Shown here: positions 52,969-61,815 of the stretch, piece by piece
How the letters are laid out: every line of letters begins with the position of its first letter
How positions within the stretch are numbered: position 1 is the first letter of the stretch
Assembly (NCBI GenBank): GCA_951828535.1
Contig: OX639990.1
Coordinates: 1,785,300-1,849,299 of the forward strand
DNA from: an uncultured Candidatus Entotheonella sp.
GTDB lineage: Bacteria; Tectomicrobia; Entotheonellia; Entotheonellales; Entotheonellaceae
Length of the DNA stretch: 64,000 bases
Reading direction: 5' to 3'
Notes under the pieces: generated by a model
What the model was told of the DNA's origin: nothing
Databases searched by the model: none
Seen by the model: the letters and a program-made list of their open reading frames with translations, nothing else
Translations under genes and position numbers: made by a program

Positions 52969-53520
52969 ATGCAGGCAACCATCGGCGCATGCAAATTGGA
53001 ATTGGTCACCGGCGACATTACCCGCCAGGCGACCGACGCCATCGTCAATGCAGCCAACAGTTGGCTCGCCGGAGGCGGGGGTGTGGACGGCGCCATTCAC
53101 CGCGGCGGCGGTCCCGGCATCATGGAAGAGACGCAGCGGCGCTATCCGCAAGGTTGTCCAACGGGAGACGCGGTCGTCACCGGAGCCGGCAAGTTGCCGG
53201 CACGATACGTCATTCATGCCGTAGGACCGATCTGGAAAGATGGGCAAAATCAGGAGGAATCGTTACTGGCAAGCGCGTATCGGCGCAGTCTCGAAATCGC
53301 TGGCGCCCAGCAATGCGCCAGCCTTGCCTTCCCTTCGCTTTCAACCGGCGCCTATGCCTACCCACTGCAGCAAGCCGCTCACATCGCGTTACACACCGTG
53401 GCAGCCTATCTGCGGCTGCATGGCCAGCCGCAACTGGTGCGATTCGTCCTCTTTGACGACCGGGCATACGAGGCGTATGCGGACGCGCTCACCGCCGTCC
53501 TGAGCGAAAATCGTTGCTGA
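52969..53520 (+). CDS. Macrodomain protein (O-acetyl-ADP-ribose deacetylase-like)
   Basis: This 183-residue MacroD-type protein removes ADP-ribose derivatives. Landmarks are LVTGDITRQATDAIVNAANSWLAGGGGVDGAIHR, the YVIHAVGPIW strand and the phosphate loop AFPSLSTGAYAYPLQQAA. GAGGGAGAGG lies upstream. It is divergent from ileS and monocistronic. It could act in ADP-ribosylation reversal or NAD metabolism. Confidence 0.93.
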   Translation: MQATIGACKLELVTGDITRQATDAIVNAANSWLAGGGGVDGAIHRGGGPGIMEETQRRYPQGCPTGDAVVTGAGKLPARYVIHAVGPIWKDGQNQEESLLASAYRRSLEIAGAQQCASLAFPSLSTGAYAYPLQQAAHIALHTVAAYLRLHGQPQLVRFVLFDDRAYEAYADALTAVLSENRC

Positions 53521-53552
53521 TAACCGCATGGTGTGTTACCTTCATAGGTTAC

Positions 53553-53580
53553 TTGTACACACCTTTATCCACATTATGAA
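53553..53580 (+). promoter_or_regulatory. Candidate promoter overlapping a perfect DnaA box
   Basis: TTGTAC (53553-53558) and TATGAA (53575-53580) with a 16-nt spacer precede the 157-residue Cys protein gene. The spacer contains TTATCCACA (53565-53573), an exact match to the DnaA box consensus TTATNCACA. A DnaA box between the promoter elements suggests regulation by DnaA, but a single 9-mer may occur by chance. Confidence 0.4.
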
Positions 53581-53641
53581 AGCGGCAGGTCCCCTGCCAT
53601 GCAGGACGATAGAATGCTGCTAAATTAAGGAGTTGCAAGGG

Positions 53642-54115
53642 ATGCACCGACAATCCCTGTCATCGTTTCCCGCCGCCGTCGGTCTCGGCTCCATTGAAGC
53701 CACCCCGACACCGAATCCTCAGCCAGAAGCCAGCAGTGTTGGACACGCCCAGTACAGCTGCGTCCACTACAGTACCTGTCTGGGCACCGCTGCCGATCAA
53801 GGTTGGATGGGGTTGAGTTGCACGAGCTGCACGGCCTACCGTTCGGTACCCAGCGAGGCGGTTCCCTACGATGCCTGCGCGCAACTGCTTGGCGCCGTCC
53901 TGCGTACCGCCCAACACGACCTGGAGCACAGCCTGGACGATAGCTTCTGGGAAGCTGCCACGTTTGTCTTCCATCAACAGGATTTTGCGGTTCTGTGCGG
54001 ACTCCTCGACATTGATCCCGATGCAGCCCGGCAGGCACAATGGACCCGGCTGACGACGATACAACAGGAAGCCATCGCCGAACGTTGGCCACACGCCACG
54101 CGCGCCCTTCACTGA
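53642..54115 (+). CDS. Uncharacterised protein with a Cys-rich motif
   Basis: This 157-residue protein has a low-complexity N-terminus (TPTPNPQPEASS). A putative zinc-binding CVHYSTCLGTAADQGW followed by LSCTSCTAYRS comes next, then a helical acidic C-terminus (DLEHSLDDSFWEAATFVF). Four closely spaced cysteines (C-x5-C and CxxC) support metal binding. TAAGGAG lies 10 nt before the ATG. The gene ends just before the shared terminator. No family was recognised. Confidence 0.65.
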   Translation: MHRQSLSSFPAAVGLGSIEATPTPNPQPEASSVGHAQYSCVHYSTCLGTAADQGWMGLSCTSCTAYRSVPSEAVPYDACAQLLGAVLRTAQHDLEHSLDDSFWEAATFVFHQQDFAVLCGLLDIDPDAARQAQWTRLTTIQQEAIAERWPHATRALH

Positions 54116-54129
54116 GCCTGCGACGATAC

Positions 54130-54179
54130 AAAGCCCTGCCCGTGCGGTGCGAACCGCCGCCCCAGCAGGGCTTTTTTTT
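54130..54179. terminator. Bidirectional intrinsic terminator
   Basis: AAAGCCCTGC (54130-54139) pairs perfectly with GCAGGGCTTT (54165-54174) and is followed by a run of T on the plus strand (the T stretch to 54179). On the minus strand the A/T symmetry also yields a T-tract. It ends both the Cys-protein gene and the convergent mgtE gene, whose stop codon overlaps the T-tract. Confidence 0.9.
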
Positions 54180-55560
54180 ATCCTTCAAGCAAGAAGAACT
54201 GGGCGGCAAACAGGTACATGACCAAGCCGATGATATCAATGGCGGTGGTGAGAAACGGCCCGCTCGCCACGGCCGGATCGATGCCGATACGGGCGAAAGC
54301 CAGCGGCAGCAGACCGCCGAGTACGGCGGCGACCGTCATCGAAGCGCAGATCGCCGAGCCCACCACCAACCCCAGCATCGGGGTGCCCTGCCAGACGAAC
54401 GCCACCGCCCCCAGCAGCAGGCCATAAATCAGCCCCAGCGATAACCCCACCCGGCCTTCCCGCATTAAGGCGTGGAGGAATCTGCGCGGATCGATGGCAC
54501 CGGTGGCCAAGCCGCGGACGGCCACCGCCAGCGATTGCGTGGCCGCGTTGCCGCCCATACCGATGATCACGGGGAAGAACGCCGCCAGCACGACCAGGCT
54601 TTGCAGGGTGCCTTCGTAGGCGTTGATGACGTACAAGGCGAGCAGTCCACCGAGCCAACTGACGAACAACCACGGCAACCGGTGTCGAATCGTGCGTCGG
54701 GAAGAACTGTCGAGCATCTCGTCCGGGTGAACACCGGCGAGGCGCAGGATGTCCTCCGTCGCCTCCTCGCCAATGACGTCGATAATGTCATCGACCGTTA
54801 CGATGCCCATCATGCGGCCCTGGCCGTCAACGACAGGCAGGGCAAGGAAATCGAACCGGGTTATCAGGCGTGCGATGTCCTCCTGCGGCTCGTCCAGACT
54901 GACGCGAATCATCTCGGCTTCCATGAGATCGCGCAGCCGGCTTTCGGGGTCGGCCATCACCAGTTGCCGCAACGACACGACGCCAGCCAGGCGGTGCTCG
55001 CTGTCCACCACGTAGACGTAGAACACCGTCTCGGCCTGACCCGCCCGCCGGAGTTGCTGCAGGGCTTCCGAGACCGTACAGGTGTCCGCCAGCGAAAAGT
55101 ACTGCGTGGTCATGAGCCCACCGGCCGTGCGCGGGTCATACGACATCAGCCGGTCGATCTGGACAGCCAACGCTTCGGGTAGTTGATGCAGCATTTCCGT
55201 CAGGCGTTCCGGGGGCATCTCGCCGAGGATGTCGGTGGCGTCGTCCGGTGGCAGGAGCTTGACCATGGCCACAAGGCGAGCGGTGGAGAGATGCGGCACC
55301 AGAGCGGCGCGCGTCTCCTCGTCGAGGTATGTGAACATGGTGGTGGCAAGAGCCATATCGGGCAGGCGCTCCAGCAATTTGCTCTGCTCGCTGAGCGTCA
55401 TGTTATGGAGAATTTCGGCGCACTCGCTGCCGTGCAGCTTGGCGAGCAAGCGCACCAGATTGGAATATGCCTCACGGCGCAGCAAGCGGCGGGTCGCCTC
55501 CACCGGCAGGGCGCGATGGGGCAGCATTTCCCGCGGCTGGGCCGTTGGGCTTCCATCCAT
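54178..55560 (-). CDS. mgtE: Magnesium transporter MgtE
   Basis: This 460-residue Mg2+ channel has the three standard parts. The N-terminal helical superhelix domain (about 25-130) includes LPPDDATDILGEMPPERL. Two CBS domains (about 135-260) include YDPRTAGGLMTTQY and PVVDGQGRMMGIVTVDDIIDVI. Five membrane segments follow, with the pore region GMGGNAATQSLAVAVRGLA and ASMTVAAVLGGLLPLAF. The stop codon lies in the shared terminator. Confidence 0.95.
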   Translation of the reverse strand: MDGSPTAQPREMLPHRALPVEATRRLLRREAYSNLVRLLAKLHGSECAEILHNMTLSEQSKLLERLPDMALATTMFTYLDEETRAALVPHLSTARLVAMVKLLPPDDATDILGEMPPERLTEMLHQLPEALAVQIDRLMSYDPRTAGGLMTTQYFSLADTCTVSEALQQLRRAGQAETVFYVYVVDSEHRLAGVVSLRQLVMADPESRLRDLMEAEMIRVSLDEPQEDIARLITRFDFLALPVVDGQGRMMGIVTVDDIIDVIGEEATEDILRLAGVHPDEMLDSSSRRTIRHRLPWLFVSWLGGLLALYVINAYEGTLQSLVVLAAFFPVIIGMGGNAATQSLAVAVRGLATGAIDPRRFLHALMREGRVGLSLGLIYGLLLGAVAFVWQGTPMLGLVVGSAICASMTVAAVLGGLLPLAFARIGIDPAVASGPFLTTAIDIIGLVMYLFAAQFFLLEG

Positions 55561-55748
55561 GAAACTGGCTCCGGAGCATGCAGGACAGGCTCAAATAAAG
55601 GGCAGAAGATGACGGTGGTCGATTGTAGCACACTTGTACCTGACCGGAACCCGCGGGTATAATGACATCAATGCGCCCGGAACGATGGCGCAGGGCGAGC
55701 CTCGGTAAGTAGGGGGCTCGTTTGATACCCTTGCATACAAGGGCCTCC

Positions 55749-57086
55749 ATGGACGTCTTGTTTCGCATCTGGGCGATTCTGGCACTTGTCGGGCTGAATG
55801 CTTTCTTCGTAGCAGCAGAATTTGCCCTCGTCGCAGCCCGTACCACCCGCCTGCAAACCCTCGCCGAGGCCGGGGACGGCAAGGCCCGCGGCGCCCTGAA
55901 AGCCCTGCAGCACCTCGACGACTACATTTCCGCCACCCAGCTAGGCATCACCCTCGCCTCCCTGTCGCTGGGCTGGATCGGCGAGGCAACCCTTGCCACC
56001 CTGCTCATGCACGTTTTTCATACCCTGCCCTCCCCTTTCGCCAGCTTGGCGTCGCACGCTGTAGCGGCGACTATGGCCTTCGCCTGCATAACTTTTCTGC
56101 TCATCGTCCTGGGTGAACTTGCTCCCAAGTCCCTGGCGCTGCTGCACCCGGAGCAAATCAGCCGCTGGGTCGCGGGCCCGTTGACGCTGTTCGCCTATGC
56201 CTTCTGGCCGGCAGTCTGGCTCCTGAACCAGAGTGCCAGCCTCTTCCTGCGACTCTTCTCCGTGCGCCCACCAAGGCCTGCGGAGCGCGTGCACGCACCC
56301 GAAGAACTGCTGCTGCTGCTTTCGGAAAGCCGCCGGCACGGCTTGGTAGAGGAATCCGACGCCCGCATGATCGCCAGTGTTTTCGACATGTCGCACACCA
56401 GCGTCCGGCAGGCCATGACACCGCGAACCGACATCTGGGCAGTGGAACGCTCCTGGCCGCTGGAAAAGGTGATCGAGGTCGTGCGCCGCAGTGGCAACTC
56501 GCGGCTGCCGGTCTACGACGACGCGCTCGACCACATCGTCGGCATAGTCCTCGCCAAGGACCTCTTGGCCTTCACCAGTGACGACGGGCCTTTCAGCCTC
56601 GACGCCATCATGCGTAAGCCGTTCTTCATCCCCCCCACGGCGCGCGTGGACGAACTGATGCGCGCCCTGCAACAGCGCAACGCGCACATGGCCATCGTCG
56701 TCGACGAATACGGCGGGACTCTGGGGCTGATTACCCTCGAAGACCTCATCGAGGAGATTGTCGGGGAGATATTTGACGAGCACGACGATGCCAGCGAGAA
56801 CATGCAGGCGACGCCAGAGGGGCACCTCAGCGTGCCGGGCGACTTGGCCATCGAGAAGCTCAACGAACGCTACAACCTGGATCTGCCCGATGACGATTAC
56901 GTCACCGTCGCCGGGTTGGTTCTCTCGGCCCTGGAGCACATCCCCACGGTGGGCGAATACGCGCGTGTCGATGGCGTCACCTTCCACGTCACCGCCATGG
57001 ACCACTTGCGTATCGAACGCCTCGAAATCACCCTCCCCGAACCGCACGGTGAGATGACCCCCATCGCTTCCGACACGTCCGACTGA
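55749..57086 (+). CDS. CNNM/CorC-HlyC family membrane protein with CBS pair
   Basis: This 445-residue protein has an N-terminal DUF21/CNNM membrane domain with four hydrophobic segments (residues 1-190). A CBS pair (SHTSVRQAMTPRTDIWAVE through PFFIPPTARVDELMRALQ and DEYGGTLGLITLEDLIEEIVG) and a C-terminal CorC_HlyC domain (DLPDDDYVTVAGLVLSALEHIP) follow. It is linked to Mg2+/Co2+ efflux in characterised members. The ATG at 55749 begins the family N-terminus, and the frame is open from a TTG at 55722. Confidence 0.92.
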   Translation: MDVLFRIWAILALVGLNAFFVAAEFALVAARTTRLQTLAEAGDGKARGALKALQHLDDYISATQLGITLASLSLGWIGEATLATLLMHVFHTLPSPFASLASHAVAATMAFACITFLLIVLGELAPKSLALLHPEQISRWVAGPLTLFAYAFWPAVWLLNQSASLFLRLFSVRPPRPAERVHAPEELLLLLSESRRHGLVEESDARMIASVFDMSHTSVRQAMTPRTDIWAVERSWPLEKVIEVVRRSGNSRLPVYDDALDHIVGIVLAKDLLAFTSDDGPFSLDAIMRKPFFIPPTARVDELMRALQQRNAHMAIVVDEYGGTLGLITLEDLIEEIVGEIFDEHDDASENMQATPEGHLSVPGDLAIEKLNERYNLDLPDDDYVTVAGLVLSALEHIPTVGEYARVDGVTFHVTAMDHLRIERLEITLPEPHGEMTPIASDTSD

Positions 57087-57096
57087 GGCCCGTACG

Positions 57097-59676
57097 TCAC
57101 GCCCTCTCCGCTTCGCCAGGCACCAGCAAACCGAATCGATTAAGCCACGGTGCTTCGAGCACCCCGTGCAGGCGGTCGTCCGAGGTCTCCGCCATGGCGT
57201 CGTGAGTGGCGATTCGGAACAACGGCGTTCCCGTCTTCACGCCCTGGCCGTCTTCGACCCGTATCTCCATCACGACGCCGTCCACCGGGCTGGGCAGATC
57301 GGTGAACATCTTCATCGCTTCCAGCAGGGCCAGCGTCTGACCCACCTTGACTTCTGCACCCACTTCTACGAACGGCGGGGCGCCAGGCTCCGGGTAGTGA
57401 TAAATCGTGGCTTCCATGGGCGAGAGCAGTTCACCGCGGCGCAGCACGGCAGGCCGCAGGCTGCGGCTGAGAAGCCGCATCAGGTGGTCGACGGTGCTCG
57501 CCTCCTTCAGGTAGGCTGGGCGGGATAGGGAAAGGTCGACATTGTGCGCCAGACAGTCGTGGATCTGCGTGCGCTCGAGGGCTTCGATGAGGCCGGTAAT
57601 GGCCGGCGCCTCGGCGATCAACCAGCCAAGCAATTCCTGGAGCAGGGCGACCGCCTCCTGACGGGGCAGGGCCGAGGGCGGCGCGACGAGCTGTTCGAGC
57701 AGCGAGGCATAGACCGGTTCGTCCTGCAGACGCCCGACGGCGGCGCACATGAGGGCTCTCAGCCGCTTTTCGGAACGCCCGACAGCCTCCCATAGCGCGT
57801 CCATGGCCTGTTGCAGGGCGAGGCCGCGCCGGCGCTCCTCCTCGAACAGCGGTACGTCCAGCTCGGCGGCGAGTTGCCAGAGCACTTCGAGGGTCGTCAG
57901 CGGGCGCTTGTGCGCCTGCGTCAGGCGCTTGAGGTAGAACGTCAGCAATCGACTGGGATGGGCAAAGCTAGCTTCCAGCGCAACGCCCAACAGACGGGCG
58001 ACGAGGGCCGGGTGGTTCGGCGTCGGGCGGCGCGGATAGCGGGGAACGCGCGCCAGCACGGCCGGTTTCTGCGCCTCGACGACGGCCGTGAGAGCCATCC
58101 ACAAGAGGCTGGTATCGGTACGGAAGGCGGCCTCGGCAGGCAAGGCCCGCATCAGGGTCACGAGTCCCAGGATAGGTTGGAGATTGGTCTGCAGCTCGGC
58201 GTCTCCACACACCTCTAGGCCGTCCTGAAGGACGCTGATGAGACGATCCAGGGTTTCGTGACGGTAGGCGCCGTGGACGACGATGAGGGCAAAATTGGCG
58301 TCATAGCTGGGCACGACCCAGGGCTGCCGGCGCTCCTGCAACCCCCCGGCGTCGATGCGGACGTGGACGCCGAGTTCGGGCGGCAGGTCACAGCGCAAGG
58401 TATGAACGACGCCGCCGAGCACCGGGTTGAGGTCCTCGTGCCAGGCGTTGAGGCGCACCTCGATAGCGTCGCCGACGCAGGTGATGTCCTGCTGGTCGAA
58501 CGCCATCCGCTCCCCCGCCGCCACGCGCTGCTGCATCTCGACGAGGCTGATTGGTTCGCCGCGCACACGCGCGATGCCCTCGGTGACGGCGTGCTCGACC
58601 TGGATACGCGGGTTGACTTCGAGAAAGTACGGCTCACCCTGCTCATCCACCAGAAACTCAACGGTCGCCGCGCCCCGCAACTGCACCGCTTGGCCCAGGC
58701 GCTGAGCGTCGGCACAAATACGCTCCAGAGTCTGCCGGCGGCGGCACAGGCTGCCGATGCGTTCGGCATCGGCTTTGGGATCGAGGCGTTGTATCTCCTG
58801 GGTGATGGCCTGTGGGTGCAGGGCCATTTCTATGAACTTCTGGTAGCCGTGATTCTGCACCGAGCAGTCGCGGGCCGCGAAGTGTACAACAGTCTCGCCG
58901 TCGCCAAAAATCTGCACCTCCCAGTGCAGCGGGCGCGGGATGTTAAGCTCGATCAGCACCCCCTTGCGCGCGTCGGCATCCGACGGCGAAACGCCCATCT
59001 CCGACCACACCTTGGCCAGCGCCTCGCGGATGACGTCGGGCGCCCGCGAGCCGTCCAATTCCTCGGCGCTGAGCACCCGCTGGCCCTTGCCGCCGCCGCC
59101 GCCCGGGTGCTTGAGGCGAATGGGGTACCCAGGATATTGCGCCGCCATGGCGTGCGTGCGGCGTACCGTCTCCGCGGCAATGGCTGCCTGGTCCGCAGAG
59201 CGCGCAAAATCGACCAGCGCATCGTCACCGGGGATAGTGGGAATATCTAGCCGCCGGGCCAGCGCGATGGCCGCGTCCTTGTCGCCAACGGCGCGCAGGG
59301 TGGTCGCCGTCGGTCCGATGAAGCGCAGCCCGGCCGCTTCGACACGCGCGGCAAAGTCGGCGCGCTCTGCCAGAAAGCCGTAGCCCGAATAGATGGCGTC
59401 GATGCCGTGCTGCGCGGCGATGCGCAGGATGGCATCGACGTCGTCGTATTCCTGCACGTAATGAACGTGGTCGGCCGGCAAGTCGGCGATCCACGGCGCG
59501 GCACGCCGTCCATCGGCAATCCATTCCTTGGACGACACCACGGCATGGGGCAGCAGCCAATCCCGCCGGCGATATATTTCCAGCGTCTCGAAGGCAATGG
59601 GTCCGCGGCAGATCAGCAGCGTGCGCATCGCCTCAACCGGCATGGCAGGGCGCGGTGGCGTCAGGGGCGAAGACAT
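57097..59676 (-). CDS. Biotin carboxylase-BCCP protein with a large helical middle domain
   Basis: This 859-residue protein carries an N-terminal biotin carboxylase (residues 1-460: SGYGFLAERADFA, KHPGGGGGKGQRVL, EVQIFGDGETVVHF, FLEVNPRIQVEHAVTEG). A helical region of about 280 residues of unknown function (TTLEVLWQLAAELDVPL, QDEPVYASLLEQL) comes next. A C-terminal biotinyl domain has the biotin lysine in ALLEAMKMFTDLPSP. The N-terminus SSPLTPPRPAMPVEAMRT replaces the usual start. No carboxyltransferase is encoded nearby. The expected partner would make it an acetyl-CoA/propionyl-CoA-type carboxylase. The start at 59676 is the first ATG giving this N-terminus. Confidence 0.9.
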   Translation of the reverse strand: MSSPLTPPRPAMPVEAMRTLLICRGPIAFETLEIYRRRDWLLPHAVVSSKEWIADGRRAAPWIADLPADHVHYVQEYDDVDAILRIAAQHGIDAIYSGYGFLAERADFAARVEAAGLRFIGPTATTLRAVGDKDAAIALARRLDIPTIPGDDALVDFARSADQAAIAAETVRRTHAMAAQYPGYPIRLKHPGGGGGKGQRVLSAEELDGSRAPDVIREALAKVWSEMGVSPSDADARKGVLIELNIPRPLHWEVQIFGDGETVVHFAARDCSVQNHGYQKFIEMALHPQAITQEIQRLDPKADAERIGSLCRRRQTLERICADAQRLGQAVQLRGAATVEFLVDEQGEPYFLEVNPRIQVEHAVTEGIARVRGEPISLVEMQQRVAAGERMAFDQQDITCVGDAIEVRLNAWHEDLNPVLGGVVHTLRCDLPPELGVHVRIDAGGLQERRQPWVVPSYDANFALIVVHGAYRHETLDRLISVLQDGLEVCGDAELQTNLQPILGLVTLMRALPAEAAFRTDTSLLWMALTAVVEAQKPAVLARVPRYPRRPTPNHPALVARLLGVALEASFAHPSRLLTFYLKRLTQAHKRPLTTLEVLWQLAAELDVPLFEEERRRGLALQQAMDALWEAVGRSEKRLRALMCAAVGRLQDEPVYASLLEQLVAPPSALPRQEAVALLQELLGWLIAEAPAITGLIEALERTQIHDCLAHNVDLSLSRPAYLKEASTVDHLMRLLSRSLRPAVLRRGELLSPMEATIYHYPEPGAPPFVEVGAEVKVGQTLALLEAMKMFTDLPSPVDGVVMEIRVEDGQGVKTGTPLFRIATHDAMAETSDDRLHGVLEAPWLNRFGLLVPGEAERA

Positions 59677-59858
59677 CGGATGCTTGTTTCCGGGGAAGGA
59701 GGTGTGAGGCACAATGATGATGCCAAAAAAGAATGCCCCCATATGAACCAGTGGGGGCAACGAGAACATTACGTTATTGCGACTATCTCTCGTGTAATGG
59801 GGGAATCTACCATACCGTGCGGTAACAGAAAAGACGGTATGAAAATTTCCCGGCAAGA

Positions 59859-60767
59859 TCAGCGTCGTCGCACGCGCGGGTCCATGGCGTCGCGCAGGCC
59901 GTCCCCCATGTAGTTGATGCTCAATACGGTTAGCGAGATGGCCAGACCGGGCCAGATCACTCGCGCCGGCGTGAGGCCGAGGAAGGGCACACCGTCGTAC
60001 AGCAGCCGGCCCCAGGTCGGGAAATCGGACGGGAAGCCGAGACCGAGGAAGCTCAAGGCACTCTCCGTAATAATTGCTTGTGCGATGCCGAGGGTGGCGG
60101 AAACCGTGATCGGGCTCAACGCGTTAGGAAGAAGGTGCCGCACGATGATCCGGTGCGGCCGCGTGCCAACGCTGCGGGCGGCGAGCACAAACTCCCGCTG
60201 TTTGACCGCCAGCACTTCGCCGCGCACGATGCGCGCCGTCTGCATCCAGCTCGTGATACCGATAACGGCGACGATCAGGACGAAGATGCCGACCTCCGGT
60301 CCCAGAACGGACCGCAGCGGATCCCGGAACAGCATGATGCTGACCAGCAGCAGCGGCAGAACCGGCAGCGCCAGGAAAAGATCGGTCAGCCGCATGAGCG
60401 GGCCGTCGAGCCTCTGGAAAAAGCCGGCCAGGACGCCGACGCAGGTCCCAAGGGTCAGCGAAAGAACCATGGCGGCGATGCCCACGGCGAGCGAAAGCCG
60501 CCCGCCGGCCAGCACCCGAGCGAACAGATCGCGGCCAAGGTTATCCGTGCCCATCGGGTGGGCGAGCGACATGCCCTGGTTCTTGGCCTTGTAGTCGAGA
60601 TATTGCGGATCGACGCCGTGGATGACAGACCCGAACAGCACTGCAGTCGCGATCAGGGTGAAGACCGCCGCACCGACCAGCGCACCTTTATGGCGCCAGA
60701 ATTGCTGCCAGACGTCCCGCGCCAGCGAGCGGTGCCGCGCTCCGAGGGACGGAACGGCGTCAGTCAT
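59859..60767 (-). CDS. Peptide/nickel ABC transporter permease, DppC-like
   Basis: This 302-residue inner-membrane permease has an N-terminal cytoplasmic segment, then about six membrane helices. The EAA-like motif LPNALSPITVSATLGIAQAI lies near the end, and SFLGLGFPSDFPTWGRLLYDG is typical of DppC/OppC. It overlaps the DppB gene by 8 nt. The two ATPases usually encoded next are absent here. The next gene is the biotin carboxylase protein. Confidence 0.92.
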   Translation of the reverse strand: MTDAVPSLGARHRSLARDVWQQFWRHKGALVGAAVFTLIATAVLFGSVIHGVDPQYLDYKAKNQGMSLAHPMGTDNLGRDLFARVLAGGRLSLAVGIAAMVLSLTLGTCVGVLAGFFQRLDGPLMRLTDLFLALPVLPLLLVSIMLFRDPLRSVLGPEVGIFVLIVAVIGITSWMQTARIVRGEVLAVKQREFVLAARSVGTRPHRIIVRHLLPNALSPITVSATLGIAQAIITESALSFLGLGFPSDFPTWGRLLYDGVPFLGLTPARVIWPGLAISLTVLSINYMGDGLRDAMDPRVRRR

Positions 60768-61773
60768 AGCGAATCCTTGGATCCAGCACCCCGTACAGAA
60801 GGTCCGCCAGCAGATTGAACACCACGATCAGCACCGCGAAGATGAACGTCACGGTCTGCACGGTGGGGATGTCGGCGCTCTCGATGGCGCCGATCAGCAG
60901 CTGGCCGACGCCGTTGATACGGAATATCTGCTCGGTGATGATGGCCCCCGCGAAGGTCGACGGCAATCCCAACGCAATCACGGTGACGACCGGGATCAGG
61001 CTGTTTCGGAGCACGTGGACGAGGATGACGACCGGTTCCGTCAGCCCCTTGGCGCGGGCGGTGCGCACGTATTCCTGGTTGAGGTTGTCGAGGACCGCGG
61101 AGCGCGTGAAGCGGCTGAGCTGCGCCGCGTTGAACAGCCCGAGCACCATGACCGGCATGACCATCTGCCTGACCTGGTAAACGAAGCTGCCGAAATCCGT
61201 TACCCGATGAGTCGTGTCGTAGATCGACGGCAGCCAGCCGAGCGTGACGCTGAACACGACGATGAGGACGGTTCCCGTGAAAAAGGTCGGCACCGAGAAG
61301 CCCACCGTGGTGACAAAAGTGCCGATGTGGTCAAAGACGGAGTACTGCCGGTAGGCGGAGAAGACGCCGACGGGCACCGCGATGAGGACCGCAACGAGGT
61401 AGGACACGCCGACGACGGTCAGGGTCTGCGGCAGCCGGGCCGCGATCAGGTCCACGACCGGCGCGCGGGTCGACCAGGAACGCACGCGCAGGCGCCCCGC
61501 GGAATTGCCGATCTCGACCCCCCACATGCGCTCGGCCAGGTTGAGCGGCTCATGGGCCATGAACTGTGTAAGCCACCGGAAATAGCGGACGTGGAACGGC
61601 TGTCCGAGCCCAAGGCTCTCGCGGATGGTCTGCCGCGTCTCCGGGGGAATCGTCAGCGGAAGCTGGGCGGTCGGGTCGTTCGGCGCCAGGTCGAGCAGGG
61701 CAAACACGATGAAGCTGATTACCAACAACGTCGGGATCGAGAACAGCAGGCGCCGGGCTGCGTATCTCAGCAT
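60760..61773 (-). CDS. Peptide/nickel ABC transporter permease, DppB-like
   Basis: This 337-residue permease has six hydrophobic segments and the C-terminal region LGLPSTFAGAIITEQIFRINGVGQ together with the conserved YVRTARAKGL motif of DppB/OppB. The N-terminus MLRYAARRLLFSIPTLLVISF is the first membrane helix. It lies 42 nt after the binding-protein gene and overlaps the DppC gene. Confidence 0.93.
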   Translation of the reverse strand: MLRYAARRLLFSIPTLLVISFIVFALLDLAPNDPTAQLPLTIPPETRQTIRESLGLGQPFHVRYFRWLTQFMAHEPLNLAERMWGVEIGNSAGRLRVRSWSTRAPVVDLIAARLPQTLTVVGVSYLVAVLIAVPVGVFSAYRQYSVFDHIGTFVTTVGFSVPTFFTGTVLIVVFSVTLGWLPSIYDTTHRVTDFGSFVYQVRQMVMPVMVLGLFNAAQLSRFTRSAVLDNLNQEYVRTARAKGLTEPVVILVHVLRNSLIPVVTVIALGLPSTFAGAIITEQIFRINGVGQLLIGAIESADIPTVQTVTFIFAVLIVVFNLLADLLYGVLDPRIRYD

Positions 61774-61815
61774 GGACTTGCCTCGCGCACTTAATGGGCC
61801 AGGGGCCGGGCCGCG

